The translations under genes were made by a program, and so were the position numbers. Below the pieces are notes generated by a model. It ran no database searches, was not told the origin of the DNA, and saw only the letters and a program-made list of their open reading frames with translations. A stretch of 63,193 nt of DNA from positions 1 through 63,193 of the forward strand of contig SUVO01000015.1 of the NCBI GenBank assembly GCA_015061955.1, read 5' to 3'. Position 1 is the stretch's first letter. Each line of letters begins with the position of its first letter. This document shows, in pieces, positions 7,475 to 15,964 of the stretch. The stretch comes from Verrucomicrobiaceae bacterium (GTDB lineage Bacteria; Verrucomicrobiota; Verrucomicrobiia; Opitutales; Intestinicryptomonadaceae).

Positions 7475-10144
7475 GTGCGATATATACTTCAAATGCTTCA
7501 GAGCAGTGAAATTTTTGAACAGATAAAGAAAGCTTGCGATTTTTCAACCGCAATAGAACTTGGTAAGCAAGACTTAGTATTAGCCAAACTTAAAAATGCC
7601 TTAAAGATTGTTGAAGATTTTCATCTTCATGGTGGGGCTGGTACAATAGTTTGTCAGGCAAATTGCTATGTAATAGATTCTCTTTTAACTAGTATTTTTA
7701 ATTCGTTCCAAAAACGACGCAATAAATTACATACCGAAGCTTCTAAGAAATTTTGTGTTCTTGCCTTAGGTGGATATGGGCGTTGTGAAATGTCGCCAAG
7801 TAGTGATGTTGATATAATGCTACTTTTTTCTAGGGCAGTTAGCAAGCAGTTAAAGGCAAGTATTGTGGATATGTTTTTGTATCCTCTTTGGAATTTAGGA
7901 TTAAAAATTGGGCATGTATCGTTGACATCTACTGAGGCTATCGACAACGCTTTTAAAGATCCAATATTTTTAAATGCAATTTTCGATGTTCGTTTTTTAT
8001 GTGGTTCGCAGTCGTTGTATTCTCGTTTTAGCTCTAAGTTTAAACTTCGTCTATTTATGCATAAGCGAACTCACTTCGAGCATCTTATGCGTTTGAAAAG
8101 AGATAGACATGAAAAATTTGGGTGGACTCCATATCTTCAAGAACCAAATATAAAAAATGGCATAGGTGGTTTGCGAGATTTTCATACGATGCGTTGGAAA
8201 ACCAAAATGAATTTTGGTGGTGATATTCGTGAATTGGCAAAACGTAAGATAATTTCGTCAACAGAGTATTTGCAAGTTATGCGTGCGTTTGAATTTTTGT
8301 TGCGAGTTAGAAATCACTTACACTACATTTCAACTTTCCCGACAGATACTGTTGATGCTGAATATCAACCAAAACTTGCCGACTTTTTTTGTAGAGAATG
8401 CAATGTATCGGAACGAATCGAACTATTTATGCGAAAGCTTTACTTTGCATTTAGAACAGTTGATTTTGTTTCAAAATCGGCACGCAAACGTATGCGATTG
8501 AAATTACCCGATGATGTTCGCAATAATATGCGTAATATAGGGTCGCGTTTTTCCAGAAACAAAAAAATACACTTTGACGAATTTTCTGTTTGGCGAGGCG
8601 AGGTATCGGCGCATAGTTCTACTGTTTTTAAGCGTCGTCCAGAAATGCTAATGGATATTTTTAGAAAGTGTCAGGACTTTGATGGAGCGCCATCGGAATC
8701 TCTCGAATTATTAATTCGCGACAATCTCTATTTGGCAGATGATTCATGGCGAAATTCTCCTAAGGTTTACTTATCGTTTTTAGATATTTTAAAAAACAAG
8801 GGTAAGGTTTTTTCGGCACTTGAGGTTATGCATTATTGGGGAGTATTGGGCGCATTTTTACCCGAGTTCAACGACATAACTTGTATGGTGCAACAAGAAT
8901 ATTATCATCGTTATACTGCCGATGTTCACACGTTAAATTCTATTGCAATTTTAGATAAAATATTTTGTGCAGGTGCCGACGATGGTGTGTATTGGCGATA
9001 CCATAAAGCTTTGATGTCGTTGGCCGAACCCGAAATAATTTATTTAATGCTTTTGCTTCACGATATAGGTAAAGGTGATGGTATAAAAAGTCATGCTCAA
9101 GTTAGTGCCGATACTGCAAGCTATATTTTGAATCGCTGGAATTTGCCTCAATCTGAAATAGATGCTGTTGTTTTTGCAGTGAAAAATCATTTAGAAATGG
9201 CTCGTTTCTGGCAACGCAACGATGTAGATGATGACGATGCTATACGCCGTTTTGCTCGACTTGTTGGTAATGAAACCAATCTAAAATATTTGTATATTCT
9301 TACCTTTTGCGACGCCAATGCTACAAATGATACATTCTGGAATTCGTATAAACAGAGCCTTCACGAAATGTTGTACACAAATACTTTACAATGTTTGTCA
9401 GATGAAAATGGGGAATCGTTTGAAATTATGCACAAACGTAGCTCGATGATTGTTGCTGAAATTTTAGAATCAGATAAAATTGTAGGTTTAGAAAATGTTC
9501 TTACAAAACATTTAGAATTGCTTCCACAAAACTATATTTTTAGTCATGGAAAAGCCGATGTTATTAGACATGTAAAGTTAGTTGACGAATTTTTGAAAAA
9601 CCAGATTTTAGGCATTGATGTTCCTGCTATTGAGTGGGGCGATCATCCTCGTCGTTCTATAAGTAGCTTATGCGTGGTTTCGCGAGATAGAAGTGGTTTG
9701 TTCTTGAATTTGGTAGGTATCTTAACCCTAATGGGATTTGATATTTTGGGGTCAAAAATTTTAACTCGTACCGATGGTATTACTATTGATACATTCTTTT
9801 TGGCGAGTGCAGATGGTGGTATTGCAAAAAATCCTCAGTTGCGTGAATATTTCAAAAAATATGTTTCAATGTATCAGAAGGGAAGTTTATCAGTAGAAAA
9901 CGAAGTTGAAAAAATTTGGGCAAAAACTTCACAAAAAGCCAAAGGCGATATTATAAAATCGGTAAAGGTTTTTAGACGTTCAAAAAATATTGTAGTTGAA
10001 ATTTTGGCGTTTGATTGTAGAGGAATTCTCTTTAAAATAGCAAAAAAAATAAGGGAACGTGGATACGAAATTGTATTTGCACGCGTAAATACCGAACATA
10101 GTTTTGGCAGAAATACTTTTTATATTCGTAAGCCAAAACCGTAA
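7475..10144 (+). CDS. glnD: Bifunctional uridylyltransferase/uridylyl-removing enzyme GlnD
   Basis: An 889-residue protein of normal family length. From the N-terminus it has the nucleotidyltransferase motif GGYGRCEMSPSSDVDIM (from residue ~99, with the metal-binding D-x-D). An HD phosphohydrolase domain follows (LLLHDIGKGD near 530). Two C-terminal ACT domains start near residues 730 and 830. GlnD uridylylates PII proteins under nitrogen limitation and removes UMP when glutamine is high. All catalytic motifs are intact. The start is GTG at 7475, or the ATG six codons later at 7493; neither has a strong Shine-Dalgarno. No glnB or glnA is in the window, so its PII partner is elsewhere. Confidence 0.95.
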   Translation: MRYILQMLQSSEIFEQIKKACDFSTAIELGKQDLVLAKLKNALKIVEDFHLHGGAGTIVCQANCYVIDSLLTSIFNSFQKRRNKLHTEASKKFCVLALGGYGRCEMSPSSDVDIMLLFSRAVSKQLKASIVDMFLYPLWNLGLKIGHVSLTSTEAIDNAFKDPIFLNAIFDVRFLCGSQSLYSRFSSKFKLRLFMHKRTHFEHLMRLKRDRHEKFGWTPYLQEPNIKNGIGGLRDFHTMRWKTKMNFGGDIRELAKRKIISSTEYLQVMRAFEFLLRVRNHLHYISTFPTDTVDAEYQPKLADFFCRECNVSERIELFMRKLYFAFRTVDFVSKSARKRMRLKLPDDVRNNMRNIGSRFSRNKKIHFDEFSVWRGEVSAHSSTVFKRRPEMLMDIFRKCQDFDGAPSESLELLIRDNLYLADDSWRNSPKVYLSFLDILKNKGKVFSALEVMHYWGVLGAFLPEFNDITCMVQQEYYHRYTADVHTLNSIAILDKIFCAGADDGVYWRYHKALMSLAEPEIIYLMLLLHDIGKGDGIKSHAQVSADTASYILNRWNLPQSEIDAVVFAVKNHLEMARFWQRNDVDDDDAIRRFARLVGNETNLKYLYILTFCDANATNDTFWNSYKQSLHEMLYTNTLQCLSDENGESFEIMHKRSSMIVAEILESDKIVGLENVLTKHLELLPQNYIFSHGKADVIRHVKLVDEFLKNQILGIDVPAIEWGDHPRRSISSLCVVSRDRSGLFLNLVGILTLMGFDILGSKILTRTDGITIDTFFLASADGGIAKNPQLREYFKKYVSMYQKGSLSVENEVEKIWAKTSQKAKGDIIKSVKVFRRSKNIVVEILAFDCRGILFKIAKKIRERGYEIVFARVNTEHSFGRNTFYIRKPKP

Positions 10145-10242
10145 ATATAGGGTTGTTTGACACTCGATAAATAAAAAAAAGAAACTTGCAATTATTTCAT
10201 ATTTAAGACAATATTATCAGCATACTAACGGGGTTGAAACTA

Positions 10243-12168
10243 ATGCGATTTCTAGATTGTATTAGTTGGTTTAAAAATAAAAATATTATGAATTTATTAC
10301 AAAAAATAAAAACATTTTTTTCGTTGAGAAACATTGTTCTTACGGGAGTGTATTCGTTTATAGTTGTGGTAGCGTTTTATATGTCGTTTTTTCTTCGCTT
10401 CGACTTTGATTTAGATGATGTAGCGTATCATGGTAGAAATCATTTATATACTATATTGCTAATTCTTTGTGTAAATTTAAGTTCGTTGTATGTGTTTGGT
10501 CAGTACAAGGCGTTCTTAGCGTTCTTTTATATGCGAGATTTGTTCTTGTTAGTGTGGTCGCAAATTTTTGCATTTTCAATACTCTTTGTTTTGATGATTT
10601 TCTTTCCATTATTTGCATTTCCACGTGGGGCTCAATTAATCTGTTTTATTTTGACATTATCTGGTTTAGGCATAATGCGTGTTGGGTTGCGTTTAGTTCG
10701 TGAACGTTTATATGTGAGAAATCAGGAAAACAATTCTTTTACTAAGAGCAGAGTTGCTATATTGGGTGCTGGTAATTTAGGTGCATCGTTGGTGTCGGAT
10801 TTGCTAAGTAAAAGTCATTTGGGGGTAGAACCTGTTATTCTTTTAGACGATGATCCAAGTAAAGTAGGCAAGAGAGTTGCTGGTATTGAAATTGTGGCTG
10901 TTCCAAAAGATTTTACGATGTTAAAACATCGTTATTTGATTGACCGAGCAATCATTGCTATATCAAAAATTTCATCTACTCGTCTTTCTGAAATAACTAC
11001 AGCTTTGCGCAAAGTGGGCATTAGTGCGTTAATTCAGCCATCGTATTTTGATTTTGCAGTAGGTAGAACAAAATTGGCGCCAGTTCGTCAAGTTAACGTT
11101 TTAGACGTTTTGGGTAGAAATCCAGTCGATTTAAACGATGCTTTTATTGGAGAAAGTTTGCGTGGTAAAGTTGTTATGGTTACAGGTGCTGGTGGTTCAA
11201 TTGGTAGCGAGTTGTGTCGACAAATTGCCATGCGCAAAGTTGATATGTTGATATTAGTTGAACATTGTGAAGTTCAACTTTTCAAAATAGAACAAGATCT
11301 AAAATCGTGTAAATTTGGTGTTCCAATAATACCTCTTGTAGCAAATGTTTGCGATTCTGCAAGAATGGAGTATTTAATAAAGCGCTTTAAACCTCAGATT
11401 ATTTTTCACGCAGCTGCGCATAAACATGTTCCGTTGATGGAGTATCAGCCAAGTGAGGCTTTGAAAAACAATGTGCTTGGTACTTGGACTGTTGCAGATT
11501 TAGCAAGTAGATGTGGCGTTGAAAAATTCTTGTTGATATCGACCGATAAAGCAGTGAATCCGACAAATGTTATGGGGGCATCAAAGCGCTTTGCTGAACT
11601 TGTTGTACAATCTATGCAAAATAGACTGGATAATAAAACATGCTTTGTTGCAGTGCGTTTTGGCAATGTGTTAGGGTCGTCGGGTTCTGTAATTCCAACG
11701 TTTAAAAAACAGATTGAAGCAGGTGGTCCAGTAACATTGACGCATCCAGATGTAACTCGATATTTTATGACAATTCCAGAAGCTGTTGGTTTGGTTTTGC
11801 AGTGTGGTGCTCAAGCAAATGGTGGTGAAATTTTAGTTTTAGATATGGGAGAGCCAATTAAAATTATTGATTTGGTACGCAGAATGATATCGCTGAGTGG
11901 TTTTGAACCCGATAAAGATATAAATATAGAAATAATAGGGTTGCGTCCTGGTGAAAAGCTTTACGAAGAACTTCAGAATAAAGATGAACGTTTGGTGCGT
12001 ACAGAACACGATAGAATATTCTGCTTTAGTTGTATGCCAGAAAAATACGAAGACATATACGAATATGTGAAGAAAATTAGAGATATTTCTGATACTACTT
12101 CTGTAAACGATTTAAAACGTTTCTTGTGCGAAGTTGTTCCCGAATATAGAGTTCAATATTACGAATAG
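10243..12168 (+). CDS. Membrane-bound UDP-sugar 4,6-dehydratase (PglF/WbpM/CapD type)
   Basis: About 641 residues from ATG 10243; ATG 10288 (15 codons later) is also credible, as it sits just before the first membrane helix. Four transmembrane helices lie in the first ~170 residues. A first nucleotide-binding fold (ILGAGNLGASL, ~174) and then the dehydratase domain (VTGAGGSIGSE, ~312) follow. The catalytic region reads STDKAVNPTNVMGASKR, with Met in place of the usual catalytic Tyr. This SMK triad is the hallmark of PglF/WbpM-type 4,6-dehydratases that start synthesis of diamino or deoxy sugars for surface glycans. No glycosyltransferase cluster is adjacent. Confidence 0.9.
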   Translation: MRFLDCISWFKNKNIMNLLQKIKTFFSLRNIVLTGVYSFIVVVAFYMSFFLRFDFDLDDVAYHGRNHLYTILLILCVNLSSLYVFGQYKAFLAFFYMRDLFLLVWSQIFAFSILFVLMIFFPLFAFPRGAQLICFILTLSGLGIMRVGLRLVRERLYVRNQENNSFTKSRVAILGAGNLGASLVSDLLSKSHLGVEPVILLDDDPSKVGKRVAGIEIVAVPKDFTMLKHRYLIDRAIIAISKISSTRLSEITTALRKVGISALIQPSYFDFAVGRTKLAPVRQVNVLDVLGRNPVDLNDAFIGESLRGKVVMVTGAGGSIGSELCRQIAMRKVDMLILVEHCEVQLFKIEQDLKSCKFGVPIIPLVANVCDSARMEYLIKRFKPQIIFHAAAHKHVPLMEYQPSEALKNNVLGTWTVADLASRCGVEKFLLISTDKAVNPTNVMGASKRFAELVVQSMQNRLDNKTCFVAVRFGNVLGSSGSVIPTFKKQIEAGGPVTLTHPDVTRYFMTIPEAVGLVLQCGAQANGGEILVLDMGEPIKIIDLVRRMISLSGFEPDKDINIEIIGLRPGEKLYEELQNKDERLVRTEHDRIFCFSCMPEKYEDIYEYVKKIRDISDTTSVNDLKRFLCEVVPEYRVQYYE

Positions 12169-12299
12169 TTAAGTAAAATTACTATTTGCAATACGGAATA
12201 TTTTTGTTCTGAAATGTACTTTTTGCTTGAAAAAAATTATTTTTTTTTAGAGTATCGATAACGTATAAAATTATACAAACAACAAAACTATATATAGAA

Positions 12300-13175
12300 A
12301 TGAAAAAAATATTGTTAGCAATGTCAATTTGTGCAGCAAGTTTTGCTTTTGCACAAAATAACAACACAGGTGCCGCTGCATCGCAGCAAGCAGCTGCTGA
12401 ACAGCCTCAAGAAAAGGTTGCAGAATCACTCGCTGATTTGAAACTCGGCTCAAAGGTTCTCGACAGATTCTCGGCTTCTGTAACAGTCGGTTATGAATCG
12501 GCATATGTATTCCGTGGTATCAAGGAAGCAGGTCATTCGGTAAGCCCACAAGTTGATTTCGGTTACGATTTTGGCGCAGGCTTTGCTGCTTACGTTGGTT
12601 ACTGGGGTAGCTATGAAATTGGTGATAACACATACAATTTCGAAGAAAGCGATCTCTATGCAGGTGCTACATATACTGTTAAAAACATCACTTTCGATAC
12701 AGGTGTAATTACATACATCTACCCAGATGGTAACGACGAATGGGAATGGAAATTTGCAGTAAGCTATGACACAACTGAATTGCTTGGTGATTTCAATGTA
12801 TGCCCATCGATTGCTTACTTCTACAACAATGAGCTCGACACAAACACACTTGAACTTGGTTTGTCGTACTCGGCTCCAGTTATGAAGTGGATTAATGGCG
12901 ACAACTGGTTGTCGATTGATTCTTCGATTATCTATGGTTATATTGCTCGCGAAGGTTCAAATGCAAAAGCATACTCGGGCGACTATAGCTACTTCCAATT
13001 GAAGTCAGACGTTCGTATCGCTGTAACAGATTACTGCTCGTATTCATTCGGTATCCGTTATTCATGGGCATCGGATAATGCAGTACGTGGTAGTGGTCCA
13101 TATGCAAGCCCAGACATCATGGCTGATGAAAAGGGTAATGTATGGTTCGGTACAGCAATCTCGTTCGGTTTCTAA
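12300..13175 (+). CDS. TorF-family putative porin / outer-membrane beta-barrel
   Basis: A 291-residue protein with a signal peptide (cleavage FAFA-QN, residue ~19). An Ala/Gln-rich linker follows, then a barrel of alternating aromatic and polar residues. The segment VTVGYESAYVFRGIKEAG is the typical start of the Gcw_chp/TorF family, whose members begin with a 'Y.SDYVFRGIS' strand. The C-terminus ends in Phe (AISFGF), as needed for Bam-dependent insertion. Codon choice differs from the neighbours (many TTC, TAC, CTC, ATC), a sign of high expression. It is followed by a strong terminator and looks monocistronic. The solute is unknown. Confidence 0.85.
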   Translation: MKKILLAMSICAASFAFAQNNNTGAAASQQAAAEQPQEKVAESLADLKLGSKVLDRFSASVTVGYESAYVFRGIKEAGHSVSPQVDFGYDFGAGFAAYVGYWGSYEIGDNTYNFEESDLYAGATYTVKNITFDTGVITYIYPDGNDEWEWKFAVSYDTTELLGDFNVCPSIAYFYNNELDTNTLELGLSYSAPVMKWINGDNWLSIDSSIIYGYIAREGSNAKAYSGDYSYFQLKSDVRIAVTDYCSYSFGIRYSWASDNAVRGSGPYASPDIMADEKGNVWFGTAISFGF

Positions 13176-13198
13176 TATAATACGAATTTAAATTTAAC

Positions 13199-13230
13199 AA
13201 AAAAGCCTTCGATAATCGAAGGCTTTTTTT
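13199..13230 (+). terminator. Intrinsic terminator after the porin gene
   Basis: A perfect hairpin (AAAAGCCTTCGA, 13201-13212, with TCGAAGGCTTTT, from 13216) with a 3-base loop. It is followed by a T run and lies 23 bases after the porin stop. Confidence 0.9.
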
Positions 13231-13535
13231 GTTGCTTAATTTTGCGTTATTTTTTGTATGCTACACTAAAATGTAAATCTATATTTTCATTATTGCAGAT
13301 TTCAATTAACTATATTTGCTTTATCAGATTATCATTTTGCATTTCGGTTGTAGTTATTGGTTTAATTGGTCAACAAAATGTTAGGTTGCCTTTTTATTAT
13401 TTAGTTTGCTATGATTGGCATCAATGCGTATATATCGCGATTTTCTAATAACATTCCACGCCCTGTAAAACTATGATTTGATTTGTACTGTTAGTTTTTT
13501 GTAAGAAGTCGCAATTTTCAAAGTTAGAATATGTA
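13231..13535. other. Gene-free stretch with nothing recognised
   Basis: About 305 bases between the porin terminator and the tRNA-Met terminator. It contains a 68-codon open frame (13242-13448), rich in Cys, Phe and Ile, with no signal peptide pattern, ribosome site or family resemblance. I see no RNA fold or repeat here. Confidence 0.5.
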
Positions 13536-13567
13536 CAAAAAAAGACGACTTCACCTATGTGAAGTCG
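13536..13567 (-). terminator. Intrinsic terminator of tRNA-Met
   Basis: A 9-bp perfect stem, CGACTTCAC (13546-13554) with GTGAAGTCG (13559-13567), and a 4-base loop. On the minus strand it is followed by a run of T (13536-13543). It starts ten bases after the tRNA 3' end. Confidence 0.85.
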
Positions 13568-13576
13568 CCATCAAAG

Positions 13577-13651
<75 letters not shown>

Positions 13652-13788
13652 AATATTAAAAAAGAAGTCTGCAAATTTACCTTGATTTGTCAAGATTAAA
13701 TTACAAAAAAAATCTTTTAAAGAACAAAAAAAATCGAATTTAATTTTTTTCTTAAATCCGACTTTTTAAAATATCGGAGCAATAAGTG

Positions 13789-14037
13789 TTATTCAGCAAC
13801 TACAACAGAAACTTTTCTGTGTGCGCCGTCCCACTTAACTATGCCGTCAACGAGCGAGAACAAAGTATAGTCTCTACCCATACCAACATTTTCACCTGCG
13901 CGAACCTTAGTACCGCATTGGCGAACAATAATGTTGCCTGCCAAAACATATTCGCCACCAAATTTCTTAACGCCTCTGCGTTGCGAATTAGAGTCGCGAC
14001 CATTCTTAGCTGAACCTTGACCTTTTTTATGTGCCAT
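13789..14037 (-). CDS. rpmA: 50S ribosomal protein bL27
   Basis: An 82-residue basic protein beginning [20 protein letters not shown], the unmistakable bL27 N-terminus that reaches towards the peptidyl-transferase centre. The central RRGVKKFGG and IIVRQCGTK segments are also canonical. There is no N-terminal extension needing Prp-type cleavage, unlike Firmicutes bL27. It lies 22 bases downstream of rplU in the usual rplU-rpmA order, so the two are co-transcribed. Confidence 0.98.
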   Translation of the reverse strand: MAHKKGQGSAKNGRDSNSQRRGVKKFGGEYVLAGNIIVRQCGTKVRAGENVGMGRDYTLFSLVDGIVKWDGAHRKVSVVVAE

Positions 14038-14059
14038 AAAAAACTAATCCTTTCTTAAC

Positions 14060-14374
14060 TTACGCTTTGATAGATTCAACCTTCAAGACAGACAACTCTT
14101 GGCGATGACCCTGCTTGCGCTGGTAGCCCTTTCTACGATGCTTCTTGATGATGACTACTTTTTTGCCGCGTTTGTTTTCCAATATCTTAGCAGAAACGCT
14201 TGCGCCTTCTACCAAAGGTGTGCCAAACTTAGCTGCGTCTGCTTCTCCAACCATGAGGACTTCCTTGATTTCAACAACATCGCCTGCATTAGAATTTGCA
14301 AAACGATTGACGATGATTACATCGCCTTCGCTCACGGTCAACTGCTTTCCTTGTATTTTAATTGTAGCTTTCAT
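14060..14374 (-). CDS. rplU: 50S ribosomal protein bL21
   Basis: A 104-residue protein of normal length. It has the bL21 pattern of a beta-barrel start ([20 protein letters not shown]), the middle [15 protein letters not shown], and the conserved C-terminal block [16 protein letters not shown] that binds 23S rRNA. First gene of the rplU-rpmA pair. A terminator-like hairpin lies just upstream of its start and may be an autoregulatory leader. Confidence 0.97.
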   Translation of the reverse strand: MKATIKIQGKQLTVSEGDVIIVNRFANSNAGDVVEIKEVLMVGEADAAKFGTPLVEGASVSAKILENKRGKKVVIIKKHRRKGYQRKQGHRQELSVLKVESIKA

Positions 14375-14390
14375 TTCCTTTTGAAAATTT

Positions 14391-14414
14391 CTAAAAAGCC
14401 ATTATTAAATGGCT
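14391..14414 (-). promoter_or_regulatory. Terminator-like hairpin in the rplU leader
   Basis: AGCCATT (14397-14403) pairs with AATGGCT (14408-14414) around a 4-base loop. On the minus strand the stem is followed by TTTTTAG. It ends about 17 bases before the rplU ATG, too close to serve an upstream gene, so attenuation of rplU-rpmA is the natural reading. bL21 leaders are known RNA regulators in some bacteria; here this is inference. Confidence 0.4.
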
Positions 14415-14540
14415 CTTTAAATTTCTTGCAAGCCTTTTTTTTTATTTTTTTATAAATATTGCAAAAAATATGTGTTTTTTACTATTTCATTAGGGTTTTA
14501 GGCTTGAAAATAATGCGTAATTTAAATTATTTTTGCACTT

Positions 14541-14687
14541 ATGAGTATTTTTGAATGGTTCTTTAGTGCAGTATTGCCTCCAATAATATCGTACTTACAT
14601 ACTAATTTAGCAACGCACAAATGGAAAATTATTACATTTATAATATTAATACTTCTATGTATATTCTTTGATGTTTACTACATATAG
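14541..14687 (+). CDS. Possible 48-residue single-pass membrane protein
   Basis: A short frame, ATG to TAG, lies in the gap between rplU and the anti-sigma gene. It encodes MSIFEWFFSAVLPPII, a short polar segment with Lys, and a hydrophobic helix (IITFIILILLCIFFDVYYI) at the C-terminus. The composition is that of a small bitopic membrane protein. No clear Shine-Dalgarno precedes it, the region is AT-rich, and chance frames of this size occur. It faces the convergent anti-sigma gene with a 9-base gap. Function unknown. Confidence 0.3.
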   Translation: MSIFEWFFSAVLPPIISYLHTNLATHKWKIITFIILILLCIFFDVYYI

Positions 14688-14696
14688 AACGTATTT

Positions 14697-15170
14697 TTAA
14701 TCGGCTTTAAATATAAGGTGTTTGGGTAGTACTTCAATGATTGATGCTTCGCTATCATCGGCTTTTATAGAATTTCTTATATGTGCTTTATAATTGATTA
14801 TTGGAGATTCTATTTTGCCATCATCTTCTAAAGCTTCAGCTTTTGACGGGCTTAAAGCTATATACACAAATACAGCACAACTTACCAATAAGCAAGCTAT
14901 TGCACTCCACTCCGAAACAGCTCTTATTTTTGAGCGTTTAGGTGGTTCTATAAGTTTTTCTATATCTAAACCTGCAATCTTTGTAAAAACCACTTTACGA
15001 CCGTAAAGTTTACACATTGTTTTGTGCATAGCACAGCTTCGTAAAAAATAATCTTTTGCTTGGGAATTTGAATGAATACAATCGAAAAGTTGTTGAGTTT
15101 TATCGACAGATAATTCTCCGTCGATATATTCTGAAACTAAACGTTTAAAACCCTCTTTCGATATTATCAT
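14697..15170 (-). CDS. Probable membrane anti-sigma factor
   Basis: A 157-residue protein whose start overlaps the end of the ECF sigma gene (ATGA), the standard arrangement for a sigma/anti-sigma pair. The N-terminal ~60 residues contain VSEYIDGELS, like the 'LS.YLDGEL' opening of anti-sigma domains. The zinc-binding H-x3-C-x2-C is not present in normal form. One transmembrane helix lies at ~88-107 (AIACLLVSCAVFVYIAL), followed by a ~50-residue periplasmic tail. Inferred role: hold the sigma factor at the inner membrane until an envelope signal arrives. The call rests mainly on context and topology. Confidence 0.65.
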   Translation of the reverse strand: MIISKEGFKRLVSEYIDGELSVDKTQQLFDCIHSNSQAKDYFLRSCAMHKTMCKLYGRKVVFTKIAGLDIEKLIEPPKRSKIRAVSEWSAIACLLVSCAVFVYIALSPSKAEALEDDGKIESPIINYKAHIRNSIKADDSEASIIEVLPKHLIFKAD

Positions 15171-15772
15171 ACAAATTTTTCAAGCTTTTCACGCAAAGTA
15201 TCTCTAGCTCGGGCAAGACGGCTTTTTACTGTGCCAATGCTCAAGTTCAACTTTTGTGCAATTTCTTCGTAGCTCAATTCTTCAGCAACACGCATACGCA
15301 TAATTTCGGCGTATTCAGTTGGAAGGGAATTCATTACTTCTGCCATAATAGCTTCATTGTCGTTACGTTCAAGAAGTTCGGCTGGCGATACATCTGAACT
15401 TGGCAACACGTCGGCTAACGTAGCTTGAGCATCTTCGTTTGCATTTATTGTTATTGCGTTGTCGAGCGACATTGTAATATCGCTACCACGACGTTTTGCT
15501 TTTTTAAGTTTGTTTATTGAAAGATTACTAATAATTCTAAATATCCAAGTCTTTAGTGAAGACTCACCACGAAAGGAAAATATTCCTTTGCGTATTTTTA
15601 ACATTGTATCTTGGGTGAGTTCTTCGGCGTCCTCGTGATTTTTTGTAATCGACTTAGCTTTGAGGAAGATTTCGTTCCCATAGAGGCGGGAAAGCAATCT
15701 ATAGCCTTTTTCCTCATCGTGCTTGATAAGTTCGATGATTTCTTTCTCGTCTAATGTTTTTGAATTTGTCAT
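15167..15772 (-). CDS. ECF-family RNA polymerase sigma factor
   Basis: A 201-residue sigma factor of the RpoE/SigW type. Region 2 includes the core-binding and -10 recognition helices (EDAEELTQDTMLKI, FSFRGESSLKTWIFRI, NLSINKLKKAKRR). Region 4 is the helix-turn-helix ELSYEEIAQKLNLSIGTVKSRLARAR. The ~45-residue linker between them, rich in Ala and Asp, is somewhat long. Region 1.1 and region 3 are absent, as in ECF factors. It is divergent from the GTPase operon with a 192-base gap, so that operon is a plausible target. ECF factors usually also activate their own promoter. Confidence 0.92.
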   Translation of the reverse strand: MTNSKTLDEKEIIELIKHDEEKGYRLLSRLYGNEIFLKAKSITKNHEDAEELTQDTMLKIRKGIFSFRGESSLKTWIFRIISNLSINKLKKAKRRGSDITMSLDNAITINANEDAQATLADVLPSSDVSPAELLERNDNEAIMAEVMNSLPTEYAEIMRMRVAEELSYEEIAQKLNLSIGTVKSRLARARDTLREKLEKFV

Positions 15773-15964
15773 TTGCGTATAATATATAAGTTATAGACTA
15801 TTGTTTTTCTAAAAAGTTTCAATAATTTTTTTAGAAGTTTTGCTTTTAGATAAAAATTAACTTTTCTACCCTCGCTTTATAAATTCGGAAAAAATTGTAA
15901 AAAATCTAAAAAAAACAATTGCAGAGTAGATTTTTTTTTGAGATTATCAGTACAGATAAGTGTT
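15773..15964. promoter_or_regulatory. Divergent promoter region, sigma factor versus GTPase operon
   Basis: This 192-base AT-rich gap must hold the promoters of both the ECF sigma gene (minus) and the GTPase operon (plus). It contains several A/T homopolymer runs, including a ten-base T run just before the GTPase gene. I could not identify a confident ECF-type (GGAAC-like) -35 box; TTCGGAAAAA near 15886 is the only weak candidate. Confidence 0.4.

Noticed and set aside
13242-13448. 68-codon frame in the gap after the porin
   Set aside because: No ribosome site, no family resemblance, and Cys/Phe/Ile-rich as expected from AT-rich non-coding DNA.
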